Shown here piece after piece: positions 40,588 to 49,349 of a stretch of 64,000 nt of DNA; positions within the stretch are counted from its first letter, which is position 1; each line of letters starts with the position of its first letter. The notes beneath the pieces are model-generated. The model did no database searches. It saw only the letters and a list, made by a program, of their open reading frames with translations, and had not been told where the DNA came from. Source of the DNA: Rhizobium oryzihabitans (GTDB lineage Bacteria > Pseudomonadota > Alphaproteobacteria > Rhizobiales > Rhizobiaceae); NCBI RefSeq assembly GCF_010669145.1, contig NZ_CP048632.1, positions 3,058,501 through 3,122,500 on the forward strand, in the 5' to 3' direction. The position numbers and the translations under genes are program-made.

Positions 40588-41520
40588 TCAAGCGGGTGCC
40601 TTGCGCAGGAAATTCCTTAGTTTTACCGGCAGCCTGCCGTCGATTGCCGCAAGGCCGGCCGCGATCATCGCCATGCCTGCGAAATGCTTGATTTCCAGCT
40701 GCTCTCCGAGAATGAGCGAACCGAGCAGGATGGCGCTGACGGGGATGAGGAAAGTGACGAGCGCGAGGTTGGTGGCGCCGGCTGTGGCGAGAATGCGGAA
40801 GAAGATGAGATAGGCGAGCGCCGTCGACAGCAGGGCGATGCCGATGAGCGCCCCCCAGGTGCCAAGGCTCGGCATGGCAAGCGTCCATGGCTTGTCGATG
40901 AGGAGAGCAGCCGGGATCAGCATCAGCGTCGATGAGGATATCTGGCCGGTGGCGGTCATCAGCGGCGGCACGCCCATGGCCTTGAAGCGGCGGCCGAATA
41001 TGCCCGCGAAGGAATAGGAGATGGCCGCGCCGAGAATGGCGATCTGACCCCAGAGGCTGGAGGCCGCGCCGCCGAAGGCTGCCGGGCCGATCATGGTGGC
41101 CACACCGACAAACCCGATGAGAACGCCGGCCAGCTTGTTACCGGTCATCTTCTCGTCGGCGGTCAGAAAATGGGCGACGATGACGGTAAAGAGCGGCGTC
41201 GTCGCATTGAGGATCGAGGCCAGCCCGCTGGCAATATGGGTCTGGCCCCAGACGATCAGGCAGAAGGGAATGATGTTGTTGAGCAGTCCCATGCCGAAAA
41301 AAGCGCGCCATACGGCCCATTGGCGCGGCAGGTGAAGACCCATGATGCGGCAGACGATGAGAAGCGCCACGGCTGCCATGCTGACCCGCAGCGTGACGAT
41401 GGTGACGGGCGGCAGTTCCTTGACGGCGATGCCGATGAAAAAGAACGATCCGCCCCACAGGAGCGAGAGCGCGACGAGCATCCCCCATTCGCCGGCATCC
41501 ATCTGTTTCTGTATCGCCAT
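40588..41520 (-). CDS. EamA/DMT family transporter
   Basis: 310 residues, ten hydrophobic helices in two EamA repeats: the first begins ALSLLWGGSFFFIGIAV, the second IAILGAAISYSFAGIFGRR. This is the RhaT/YdcZ-type drug/metabolite exporter fold; cargo unknown. ATG 41520 follows TTGGGAGACG. Divergent from the LysR gene, a common arrangement where the regulator controls the exporter. Confidence 0.85.
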   Translation of the reverse strand: MAIQKQMDAGEWGMLVALSLLWGGSFFFIGIAVKELPPVTIVTLRVSMAAVALLIVCRIMGLHLPRQWAVWRAFFGMGLLNNIIPFCLIVWGQTHIASGLASILNATTPLFTVIVAHFLTADEKMTGNKLAGVLIGFVGVATMIGPAAFGGAASSLWGQIAILGAAISYSFAGIFGRRFKAMGVPPLMTATGQISSSTLMLIPAALLIDKPWTLAMPSLGTWGALIGIALLSTALAYLIFFRILATAGATNLALVTFLIPVSAILLGSLILGEQLEIKHFAGMAMIAAGLAAIDGRLPVKLRNFLRKAPA

Positions 41521-41716
41521 CTTCGTCTCCCAAGGGCATGAATTCTGACATTTTTGCAGATCGGATCGCCGGCATCCACCCGATATGGGTTGAGTTCACC
41601 TCAATTGGATATTCGCGGTTTCCGGTCGCTTCGCGTCCTGTTGCTTCTATTTACTCCCCGTTTTATGGTGTTTTCAAACGATAGTTTCTCGTCAGATAAT
41701 TGAGCTGAGCTAAATC

Positions 41717-42619
41717 ATGGCAATGGAGCTTCCGTCCCTGAAAGGATTGCAGGCCTTCGAAGCTGCCGCGCGATATCGCAGCGTCACGCTTGCTTCCAAC
41801 GAGTTGAATGTCACGCCCGGCGCGGTTAGCCTGCAGATCAGGGAGCTCGAAGCCCGGCTTGGCGTACAGCTGTTTGTCCGCAAACCACGCAGCATCCAGC
41901 TGACGCGTGAGGGTGAGCGTTATTATGGCTCCCTTCGCACCGCATTCCGGATGATGCGCGAGGCGACGGCGGAGCTGACGGCGCGATCGGAGATTACGGT
42001 GTTGACGCTGAGCTGCACGCCGACATTTGCCGTGCAATGGCTGATGCCGAGGCTGCCCGGTTTCCAGCAGCGACACCCGCATGTGGATGTCCGCATCAGC
42101 GTCACCAACCGGCTGGTGGATTTTTCAAGGGACGATGTCGATCTGGCCGTGCGGCATGGTTTCGGCCGGTATGAAGGGCTGGAGAGCATCCGCTTCATAG
42201 ATGACAGCACCTTGCCCGTCTGCTCGCCGCAGCTTTTTGAAAAATACGGGCCGCTTCGGGTGGCGGGCGATCTGCAATCCGTTCCCCTGCTGCACGACGA
42301 AAACCGTAACGAATGGCGGCGCTGGCTCGAAACGGCGGGGGCGAGAGAGGTCGACGCTTCCGGTGGCACCGTGTTTATCGACAGCAATGGCGCGCTGGAT
42401 GCGGCCAAAGCCGGACATGGTGTTGCCCTGACACGGCGCTCGCTTGTTTCCCGTGAGCTTGCCGAGGGCGCGCTGATTGCGCCCTTCGGCACGGATATTG
42501 CCAGCACGCTTGCCTACTTCCTCGTCTACCCACGGCGAATGCTGGATAATCCCGATCTCGTGACGCTCATTGACTGGATGCTTTCGGAAGCAGGTTCGGG
42601 CGAAGTCGGTTCTCTTTGA
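41717..42619 (+). CDS. LysR-type transcriptional regulator, GcvA-like
   Basis: 300 residues. Helix-turn-helix at about 8-66: SLKGLQAFEAAARYRSVTLAS, ELNVTPGAVSLQIRELEARLG; then a periplasmic-binding-type effector domain with VSRELAEGALIAPFG and LVYPRRMLDNP. Resembles GcvA more than other LysR groups. Start at 41717 or the ATG two codons later. It faces the EamA exporter gene across 196 bp, which probably holds the shared operator. Confidence 0.85.
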   Translation: MAMELPSLKGLQAFEAAARYRSVTLASNELNVTPGAVSLQIRELEARLGVQLFVRKPRSIQLTREGERYYGSLRTAFRMMREATAELTARSEITVLTLSCTPTFAVQWLMPRLPGFQQRHPHVDVRISVTNRLVDFSRDDVDLAVRHGFGRYEGLESIRFIDDSTLPVCSPQLFEKYGPLRVAGDLQSVPLLHDENRNEWRRWLETAGAREVDASGGTVFIDSNGALDAAKAGHGVALTRRSLVSRELAEGALIAPFGTDIASTLAYFLVYPRRMLDNPDLVTLIDWMLSEAGSGEVGSL

Positions 42620-42641
42620 CGCCAATCCGGTTTATGCCGGA

Positions 42642-43271
42642 ATGAAACAACGGGAATCACTTTTGAAAACCATCGCCATCGATTTCGAGACCGCCAATGA
42701 GGAACGGGGCAGCGCCTGCTCCGTGGGGCTTGCGTGGATAGAAGACGGTGAGATCGTTCGTGTCGAGGAACGGCTCATCCGGCCGAAGGATATGCGGTTT
42801 TCGCCCTTCAACATCGCCGTGCATGGGATTCGGCCTGCCGATGTCGAGGACGCGCCGGAATTTCCTGATGTGATGGAGGAGTTCATCGACGATTTTCAGG
42901 GCGCCACGATGATCGCCCACAATGCCGCCTTCGATTTCAGCGTCATGCGCGCCTCCTTCGACAAATACCGGCAGTCCTATCCTGATCTTTCCTATCTGTG
43001 CAGCGTCAAGATCGCCCGCCATGTCTGGCCGCATCTGGAATCGCACAAGCTGAATGTGATCGCCCATCATCTCCAGTTGCGTTTCGTGCACCACAATGCC
43101 GCCGAAGATGCCGTCGTCTGCGCGGCGGCTTCGATTGCGGCGGCCAAGGCGCTGCGTGTTTCCCATATCCGCGACCTGCCGGAAAAGATCGGCATGGTCG
43201 CCGGCCGTCTCACATCCAGCGGCTATCAGCCCTGCAGCATGAAAAAACGCGTCGTCTCCCGGGTTGCGTAA
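42642..43271 (+). CDS. DEDDh 3'-5' exonuclease, DnaQ-like
   Basis: 209 residues from ATG 42642 (other in-frame starts exist upstream, one inside the LysR end). The Exo I motif is AIDFETANEERGSACSVG; AHNAAFDFSVM is Exo II and HHNAAEDA Exo III, with the histidine of the DEDDh class. Short and free-standing, so more like ExoX or the epsilon-like proofreading relatives than a polymerase subunit. Substrate unproved. Not in an obvious operon; 46 bp before creA. Confidence 0.83.
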   Translation: MKQRESLLKTIAIDFETANEERGSACSVGLAWIEDGEIVRVEERLIRPKDMRFSPFNIAVHGIRPADVEDAPEFPDVMEEFIDDFQGATMIAHNAAFDFSVMRASFDKYRQSYPDLSYLCSVKIARHVWPHLESHKLNVIAHHLQLRFVHHNAAEDAVVCAAASIAAAKALRVSHIRDLPEKIGMVAGRLTSSGYQPCSMKKRVVSRVA

Positions 43272-43317
43272 CTCTTCCCCGCACTTATGTTTGAAGCAGC
43301 GTAACGGAGAAGATGCG

Positions 43318-43809
43318 ATGACGATGAAAACTCTCTCGGGCTTGTTTGCGGGCTTTCTGGCGTTGCTTCCGGTGACAGCGGCGCATTCGCAGGTCGTCGG
43401 TGAGGTTGGCGTCGACTGGATCGGCAATGATATCGTCATCGAGGCGATCGCCGATCCCAAGATCAAGGGCGTGACCTGCCATGTCACCTATTTTTCGCGC
43501 GGCGTCATTGATCGGCTGAAGAACGGCAACTGGTTCGAAGACCCTTCGAACAATGCCATTTCCTGCAGCCAGACGGGACCGGTCGAAATCGGCAACATCG
43601 ATCTGTCGAAGGGCGGGGAAGAGGTTTTCCGGCAGGGTATGTCGCTGGTCTGGAAGAAGCTCGTCGTCAGCCGCGTTTACGACAAGGCGAATGACACGCT
43701 GATCTATCTCGTCCATGCGCGGGAACTCACCGATGGTTCGGCCAAGATGGCGATCTCGACGGTGCCGCTCTATAACCAGCAAGTGACGTGGGAGAAGGGC
43801 AAGCCATGA
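43318..43809 (+). CDS. creA: CreA family periplasmic protein
   Basis: 163 residues from ATG 43318 after ACGGAGAAGATG. A signal peptide ends in ...TAAHS. The mature part starts VVGEVGVDWIGNDIVIEAIADPKIKGVTCHVTYFSRG, and later SQTGPVEIG and VSRVYDKANDTLIYLVHAREL, the hallmark stretches of CreA/YbgQ proteins. Two cysteines (in GVTCHV and ISCSQT) may pair. Biological role is not established for the family. Followed by a RIME-like repeat. Confidence 0.85.
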   Translation: MTMKTLSGLFAGFLALLPVTAAHSQVVGEVGVDWIGNDIVIEAIADPKIKGVTCHVTYFSRGVIDRLKNGNWFEDPSNNAISCSQTGPVEIGNIDLSKGGEEVFRQGMSLVWKKLVVSRVYDKANDTLIYLVHARELTDGSAKMAISTVPLYNQQVTWEKGKP

Positions 43810-43825
43810 GGTTGCCGACCCTCAA

Positions 43826-43938
43826 CCGTCATGCCGGACTTGATCCGGCATCCAGTCACGGCGCGCCTGCGCCGTGAAAAGTCTTACGCGATCAAGGACT
43901 TGATCGCACTGGACCCCGGATCAAGTCCGGGGTGACGG
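43826..43938. repeat. RIME-like double-palindrome intergenic repeat
   Basis: 113 bp. The ends are inverted repeats: CCGTCATGCCGGACTTGATC at the left and, reading the complement, CCGTCACCCCGGACTTGATC at the right. Each end is itself a palindrome, GCCGGACTTGATCCGGC and CCCCGGATCAAGTCCGGGG. A central GATCAAG pair adds symmetry. Length and form match the 108-nt RIME1 class of rhizobia. Lies between creA and cheW, which are convergent. Confidence 0.75.
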
Positions 43939-44016
43939 AGCTTTACTGAAACGGGACTGCCAAATTGAACATCCCGCCGCTTATACTGCGCTGACGTAAA
44001 CGGTAGCCCGGCCCGA

Positions 44017-44484
44017 TCAGGCCGCTTCGCGCGTCAGCTCGTCGGCGATGACCGTATCGAGGTTGAGGAAGCAGACCATGCTCTTTTCCAGCGCAACGAT
44101 GCCGCGGCAGAAGCTGCGCTGCTCTTCCGGAATTATATCCGGCGCGGGCTGCAAGTCCTCGGAGCGGATGGTCATCATGTCGGAGACCTGTTCCACCAGA
44201 AGTCCGACCAGCTTGCCGCCGATATCGGTGACGATGATGGCGGAGCGTTCGGAAGGCTCGGTCATTTTCATGCCGAGGCGGCCGGCCATGTCGATGACGG
44301 GAATGACGGCGCCGCGCAGGTTGATGAGGCCGAGAACATAAGGCGGGGTGTGCGGCATCGGGGTAACCGGCGCCCAACCGCGGATTTCGCGGATCGCCAT
44401 GATGTCGATGCAGAATTCCTGATCGCCCAGATGGAAGGAAACGATTTCGAGATATGCGCCGGATTGCTTGATGGCGTTGGACAT
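44017..44484 (-). CDS. cheW: CheW-like chemotaxis adaptor (orphan)
   Basis: 155 residues, one CheW domain: EIVSFHLGDQEFCIDIMAIREI, PPYVLGLINLRGAVIPVIDM, and IVTDIGGKLVGLLVEQVSDM, ending with LDTVIADELTREAA. CheW couples receptors to CheA. It stands alone, far from any che operon in this window, so it may feed a chromosomal orphan receptor or the main cluster elsewhere. ATG 44484 follows AGAGGAAACC. Confidence 0.87.
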   Translation of the reverse strand: MSNAIKQSGAYLEIVSFHLGDQEFCIDIMAIREIRGWAPVTPMPHTPPYVLGLINLRGAVIPVIDMAGRLGMKMTEPSERSAIIVTDIGGKLVGLLVEQVSDMMTIRSEDLQPAPDIIPEEQRSFCRGIVALEKSMVCFLNLDTVIADELTREAA

Positions 44485-44709
44485 GACGGCAGGTTTCCTC
44501 TGATGGCTCTCTAACAGGCCCGCGCAGGATTGAGCTTTATGCGGTGGCCGGAGAATGGACCGGGAGACATCATGTCGAGGCTTTAAAAACCGCTATGGTC
44601 ATAATGCACAGCAAGATTTTAAACTTTCCCTAACAATTGCGCTGTTCCAACCGCAAAACCCAGTGTTTTGGCGGTTTTCGCGCTCGCGCAAACAGGTTAT
44701 GATGGCGAT

Positions 44710-44868
44710 ATGAACGGGCTCGTCTCCAATCCGCTGAAATTTATTCTGGCAAGTCTTGCAGCCATGGCTTCGCTTGCCATTGTGCTTCTTGCCTTTGACG
44801 GCTGGGTGCGGCACGGCACGGATATTTTCCTGTCCACGGTACAGAGTGGCATCGCCTGGTGCCTGTGA
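44710..44868 (+). CDS. Small single-span membrane protein, unknown function
   Basis: 52 residues: MNGLVSNPLKFI, then one hydrophobic segment of about 20 residues (LASLAAMASLAIVLLAFDGW) and VRHGTDIFLSTVQSGIAWCL. The start ATG 44710 lies in GATGGCGATATG with only a weak site. Not recognised from a named family, but the regular membrane helix and closed frame before the SCO1 gene suggest a real gene. Confidence 0.5.
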   Translation: MNGLVSNPLKFILASLAAMASLAIVLLAFDGWVRHGTDIFLSTVQSGIAWCL

Positions 44869-45010
44869 CGTGTTTTCCGGCTGCGGATTTGTGACAAATC
44901 AGCGCGGTTCCCGCAAATACCGCCCAGTTGATTTGCCGTCCCCGTCGCCGTTCGCTATCTGTCGGCCAAAGCCCGCGCTATCAGGCCGGCCTTCGGGGTA
45001 GGATTGGACA

Positions 45011-45610
45011 ATGAGAAATATTCGTATCGTATTGTGGGCCGTGGTGGTCGTTCTCGCCGGCGTCGTCAGCTGGCTAACGATCGAAATGACGAAGACGCGT
45101 GAGGAGATGGTGGAGACCGCCTATGGTGTGCCCTTCCAACTCACGGCGCAAAACGGCCAGCCGATCACCGAAAAGGCCTTTCAGGGCAAGCCGACAGCGC
45201 TTTTCTTCGGTTTCACCCATTGCCCGGAAGTCTGCCCGACAACCCTTTTCGAGCTGAACGGCTGGATGGAGAAGGTTGACCCGGCCGGTGACAAGCTGCA
45301 GGCCTATTTCGTCTCCGTCGATCCCGAGCGCGATACGCCTGAAATCATGCAGCAATATGTCTCCAACGTCTCGAAGCGCATCACCGGCATCACCGGCCCG
45401 GCCGATAAGATCGCCGAAACGCTGAAGGGCTACCGTATCTATGCCAAGAAGGTGCCGGTGGACGAGAAGGATCCGAATGGCGACTACACCATGGATCACA
45501 CCGCGTCCGTCATCCTGCTCGACGCCAATGGCCGTTTTTCCGGCACCATCGCTTATGGCGAAAACCCTGAAGTCGCCGAGCAGAAGCTTCAGAATCTTCT
45601 GAAGGGCTGA
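45011..45610 (+). CDS. SCO1/SenC copper-binding protein
   Basis: 199 residues. An N-terminal membrane helix (about 5-25) anchors it, and the thioredoxin-like domain carries the copper ligands Cys71 and Cys75 (THCPEVCPTT) and His163 (MDHTAS). Supplies copper to the CuA site of cytochrome oxidase and may act in redox sensing. ATG follows GGGGTAGGATT. 94 bp before prmA. Confidence 0.9.
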   Translation: MRNIRIVLWAVVVVLAGVVSWLTIEMTKTREEMVETAYGVPFQLTAQNGQPITEKAFQGKPTALFFGFTHCPEVCPTTLFELNGWMEKVDPAGDKLQAYFVSVDPERDTPEIMQQYVSNVSKRITGITGPADKIAETLKGYRIYAKKVPVDEKDPNGDYTMDHTASVILLDANGRFSGTIAYGENPEVAEQKLQNLLKG

Positions 45611-45704
45611 TAGAGGCGGCATAATTGCGCCGGGCTTATTGGACTGGCCGAGGTTTTGTGGCAAAGGCAAGAACAATAACCTCATCCAGAGAAAGCAGCC
45701 CGCC

Positions 45705-46583
45705 GTGAGCGAAATCCGACTTTACGTCACCACGACCGAAATCAAGGCCGGTGAAATCCTCGATCTCATGTCGGACTATTTCGGCGAGGAGGATGTCGCG
45801 ATTGCTACCACCGAGGTGGATGAGAAGCGCGACATCTGGGAAGCCTCCGTCTATCTGATGGCCGAGCAGGAAGAGGAGTTTCGCGAGCGTGTCGAAGCCT
45901 TGCTCGCTCCCGCCTTTCCCGGTCTGGTCATCGAGAAGGAGATCGTTCCTGATGTCGACTGGATCGCCAAGTCGCTTGAAGGGCTGAAGCCGGTCAGGGC
46001 AGGGCGTTTCATCGTGCATGGCGCCCATGATCGGGACAAGGTGCGGGCGAACGATCTGGCAATCGAGATCGAGGCGGGACAGGCTTTCGGCACCGGCCAT
46101 CACGGCACGACGGCCGGCTGCCTTGAGATGATCGAGGAGGTTCTGCGGGCGCGGACCGTGCGCAATGCGCTTGATCTCGGTACCGGCAGCGGCGTTCTGG
46201 CGATTGCGGTGCGCAAGATGCGTCCCATCCCCGTGCTTGCGACGGATATCGACCCGATCGCCGTCAAGGTGGCGAAGGAGAATGTGCGGCTGAACGGCAT
46301 CGTCTCCGGGATGGCGCTGGAGACCGCGCCGGGCTTCCACTCGGACGCCTTCCGCAAGCACGGCCCGTTCGACCTCATCATCGCCAATATTCTGGCGCGG
46401 CCGCTCATCAAGATGGCGCCGCAGCTCGTCACGCATCTGGCACCCGGCGGCACCGTCATCCTGTCCGGCATTTTGGCGTCACAGCGCTGGAAGGTGCTTT
46501 CCGCCTATAATGGCGCCCGGCTTTCCCATGTCCGCACCATCTGGCGCAACGGCTGGGTCACGCTGCATCTGCGCAAAGACTGA
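45705..46583 (+). CDS. prmA: Ribosomal protein L11 methyltransferase PrmA
   Basis: 292 residues from GTG 45705, which follows CCAGAGAAAGCAGCC; an open frame begins 22 codons upstream without a site. Its SAM motifs are LDLGTGSGVLAIAVRKM, ATDIDPIAVKVA and DLIIANILARPL. GQAFGTGHHGTTAGCLEMI is the PrmA-specific loop. Trimethylates ribosomal protein L11. Ends close to the DUF1127 terminator on the other strand. Confidence 0.92.
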   Translation: MSEIRLYVTTTEIKAGEILDLMSDYFGEEDVAIATTEVDEKRDIWEASVYLMAEQEEEFRERVEALLAPAFPGLVIEKEIVPDVDWIAKSLEGLKPVRAGRFIVHGAHDRDKVRANDLAIEIEAGQAFGTGHHGTTAGCLEMIEEVLRARTVRNALDLGTGSGVLAIAVRKMRPIPVLATDIDPIAVKVAKENVRLNGIVSGMALETAPGFHSDAFRKHGPFDLIIANILARPLIKMAPQLVTHLAPGGTVILSGILASQRWKVLSAYNGARLSHVRTIWRNGWVTLHLRKD

Positions 46584-46606
46584 ACCAGCGGCAATATTCC
46601 TTTCAG

Positions 46607-46637
46607 GCAAAAGAAAAGGCGGCGCTTTCGCGCCGCC
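46607..46637 (-). terminator. Terminator for the minus-strand DUF1127 gene
   Basis: On the minus strand, GGCGGCGC and GCGCCGCC form an 8-bp stem around GAAA, followed by TTTTCTTTT. It fits the end of the DUF1127 transcript, which also has a second hairpin (GGGCGCGG/CCGCGCCC, 46693-46722) next to its stop. Confidence 0.85.
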
Positions 46638-46729
46638 TGGAAACCCGCGAGCATGGGAGGAGCTTGCTCAAGCGGGTCGACGTATTCCTGTTGGGCGCGG
46701 TGGAGGGAGGATCGCCGCGCCCGACGTGA

Positions 46730-46903
46730 TCAGAATACGTAGCTGGACTTTGCCTTGCGGCGAAGATCGGCGCGGTTCATGCCGAGCGCTTCGAGCGACT
46801 TGTCGTCGAGGTTCAAAAGTGCGGCGTTGACGTGACGGCTGACCTGACGCTCGCGTGCTTCAACGACGCGATCGAAGGCGTTGCGGAGGAAAGACTTTGC
46901 CAT
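46730..46903 (-). CDS. DUF1127 small basic protein
   Basis: 57 residues: MAKSFLRNAFDRVVEARERQ, then VSRHVNAALLNLDDKSLEAL, then GMNRADLRRKAKSSYVF. The short helix-rich, positively charged protein with the LxxLDDxxLxALGxxRxDL pattern is the classic DUF1127 of rhizobia. Such proteins have been linked to phosphate, stress and RNA-binding phenotypes; the role is not settled. It is shorter than most gene-finders' cutoffs. Its transcript ends in strong hairpins on the same strand. Confidence 0.85.
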   Translation of the reverse strand: MAKSFLRNAFDRVVEARERQVSRHVNAALLNLDDKSLEALGMNRADLRRKAKSSYVF

Positions 46904-47196
46904 TGCTTCAAATCCTTGTTTGCCAGGAGATTGTCTCTCTCGCTGTGTTGATCTGAAGATAAGCGATGTGTTTTTGTTTAGTTAGAGGGAATGTCTCAGG
47001 GGAGATATGCGCTTAACGCATTGCTGTCCGTTTTCAGTATTACTTAATTTGCAAAATATGCACAATTTATCACCGCAATCGGTTCTGTCATATATGGCTT
47101 GAAACCGGGTTTGCCCGCATGGCATTGTCCTTGCGCGCCAATGATTTGCCGGCGTGACCGAACAGCTTTCCTCATGACAGTTCCCGAAAGACGCCC

Positions 47197-49038
47197 ATGT
47201 TCCAGACCTTCGAAAACAAATCCGCGCCGCAATTCGGCAAGGCCCGCGTCGAGGCGCTGCGCGCCGGTTTCGACGCCCTCGGCATCGACGGTTTCCTGGT
47301 GCCGCGCGCCGATGAATATCAGGGAGAATATGTGCCGGAATCCTCCGAGCGCCTGTCATGGCTGACCGGATTTACCGGTTCTGCCGGTATCGCGCTGATA
47401 ACGCGCGCAGAGGCGGTGGTGTTCGTCGATGGCCGGTATACCACGCAGCTCAAGTCGCAGGTTGACCAATCGGTGTTCAGCGGCGGTGATCTGGTCGGTG
47501 CGCCGCCCTCCGTCTGGTTGTCCGAATACGCGACCGGGGGCTTTCGGCTGGGCATCGATCCCTGGCTGCATACCGGAGCTGAATTGAAGCGGCTGGAAAA
47601 GGCTGTTGCGGCCAAGGGCGGCTCGGTCGTCCTGCTCGAAAGCAACCCTCTCGACGCCCTGTGGCAGGATCGCCCTTCCGAACCGCTGGAACCCGTCGTC
47701 ATCCAGCCGGAGGCCTTCACCGGCAAGCTGGCGAAGGACAAGATCACCTCGCTGGCGGAGACGGTATCGGCCAAGGGTGCGGATGCCCTGCTGGTGACCG
47801 ATCCTTCATCCATTGCATGGATTTTCAATATTCGCGGCAATGATGTGCCGCACACCCCACATCCGCTTGCCCGCGCCATCATCTATGCGGATGGCAAGGC
47901 GGATATTTTTCTCGACAAGCGCAAGACCGGTATCGAGGCAGAGGCTTATCTGGCGCAGCTGGCAACACAATTGCCGCCGTCGAAGATCGCTGATCGTCTG
48001 CACGCCATTGCCAGTGCCAAGGGCCGCGTCATGGTGGATGCCGATCTGGCGCCCGTGGCGCTGACAGGGGCGATCACGGCGGCGGGCGGCACGTTGATCG
48101 AGGAGGCGGATCCCGTTCGCCTGCCGCGTGCCTGCAAGAACGAAGCGGAGCTTGCCGGCTCCGCTGCCGCCCATGTGCAGGACGGTGCGGCCATGGTTGA
48201 ATATCTCTGCTGGCTGGATCAGCAGCAGCCGGGCAGCGTCACCGAAATCGCGGCTGTGAAGGCCTTGGAGGCGGCGCGGGCCAAGGTGGGGCAGGGGCTG
48301 CAAAACCCGCTGAAGGACGTGTCTTTCGACACGATTTCGGGTGCTGGCGACCATGCCGCCATCATCCACTACCGCGTCACCACCGACACGGACCGTACGC
48401 TTGCCGATGGCGAGATGTTCCTCGTCGATTCCGGCGCGCAATATGTCAACGGCACCACGGATATCACCCGTACCGTGGCGATTGGCAATGTTCCGGAAGA
48501 GCAGCGGCGGTTCTTCACGCTGGTGCTGAAAGGCGTTATCGCCATCAGTGCCGCACGGTTTCCGAAGGGAACGCGTGGCTGCGATCTCGATCCGCTGGCG
48601 CGCATCGCATTGTGGAAGGCCGGGGCGGATTATGCCCATGGCACGGGCCACGGTGTCGGTTCCTATCTTTCGGTGCATGAGGGGCCGCAGCGTATCGCAA
48701 GGCTTTCGACGCAGGAGCTGCTGCCCGGCATGATCCTGTCGAATGAGCCGGGTTATTACCGACCCGGTGCCTTTGGCATTCGCATCGAAAACTTGATCTA
48801 TGTGCGCGAGGCGGAAGCGGTGGCGGGCGGCGACCAGCCGATGTTCTCTTTCGAGACGCTGACCTGGTGCCCCATTGATCGCAGGCTGATGGTGGTGGGG
48901 CTGCTGACCGACGATGAGCTTGACTGGCTCAACGCCTATCACGCCGGCGTTCTGGAAAAGCTGTCGCCCTTGATCGCAGACGAGGATGTGAAGGCGTGGC
49001 TCGTCGCCGCCACGCTTCCTTTGACGCGGGTGGCTTAA
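47197..49038 (+). CDS. pepP: Xaa-Pro aminopeptidase (M24B)
   Basis: 613 residues. Two creatinase-type N-terminal domains and a C-terminal M24 catalytic domain. It has the metal ligand regions DSGAQYVNGTTDITRTV (two Asp), AHGTGHGVGSYLSVHEGPQ (His) and LSNEPGYYRPGAFGIRIENL (Glu). Cleaves the N-terminal residue before proline. The 600-residue length with duplicated N-terminal part resembles the eukaryote-like cytosolic APP1 class. Stop overlaps the convergent AzlD gene by 4 bp. Confidence 0.92.
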   Translation: MFQTFENKSAPQFGKARVEALRAGFDALGIDGFLVPRADEYQGEYVPESSERLSWLTGFTGSAGIALITRAEAVVFVDGRYTTQLKSQVDQSVFSGGDLVGAPPSVWLSEYATGGFRLGIDPWLHTGAELKRLEKAVAAKGGSVVLLESNPLDALWQDRPSEPLEPVVIQPEAFTGKLAKDKITSLAETVSAKGADALLVTDPSSIAWIFNIRGNDVPHTPHPLARAIIYADGKADIFLDKRKTGIEAEAYLAQLATQLPPSKIADRLHAIASAKGRVMVDADLAPVALTGAITAAGGTLIEEADPVRLPRACKNEAELAGSAAAHVQDGAAMVEYLCWLDQQQPGSVTEIAAVKALEAARAKVGQGLQNPLKDVSFDTISGAGDHAAIIHYRVTTDTDRTLADGEMFLVDSGAQYVNGTTDITRTVAIGNVPEEQRRFFTLVLKGVIAISAARFPKGTRGCDLDPLARIALWKAGADYAHGTGHGVGSYLSVHEGPQRIARLSTQELLPGMILSNEPGYYRPGAFGIRIENLIYVREAEAVAGGDQPMFSFETLTWCPIDRRLMVVGLLTDDELDWLNAYHAGVLEKLSPLIADEDVKAWLVAATLPLTRVA

Positions 49039-49349
49039 AACAGCGACGAGTGCCTTATCGCAATGACGATTGCCCAGCCGACCGCCAGCATCGTCAGGCC
49101 GGGGAAACGCAGGCAGACCAGAAGTGCCGCCACCATGCTGATCTTGACCTCGTATCCGCCTTCGAAAAAGGCGGGTGCGACCAGCGTGGTCAGAACGGCA
49201 ACGGGAACGGCGTTCAGTCCCGCCTCCATGCGCGGCGGGATGGATTTCATCCGCGTCATCAGAACATAACCGCCGATGCGGGTAAGATAGGTGGCGATGG
49301 CGGCGAGCGCGATCAGGATCAGTGTATCGGCGTGCAGAAAATCGCTCAT
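49035..49349 (-). CDS. azlD: AzlD family branched-chain amino acid exporter subunit
   Basis: 104 residues with four hydrophobic stretches (ILIALAAIATYLTRIGGYVLM; AVPVAVLTTLVAPAFF; MVAALLVCLR; MLAVGWAIVIAI). It pairs with AzlC encoded immediately upstream; the ATG overlaps the azlC stop by 4 bp. The two form the LIV exporter. Convergent with pepP, overlapping its stop by 4 bp. Confidence 0.88.
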   Translation of the reverse strand: MSDFLHADTLILIALAAIATYLTRIGGYVLMTRMKSIPPRMEAGLNAVPVAVLTTLVAPAFFEGGYEVKISMVAALLVCLRFPGLTMLAVGWAIVIAIRHSSLF

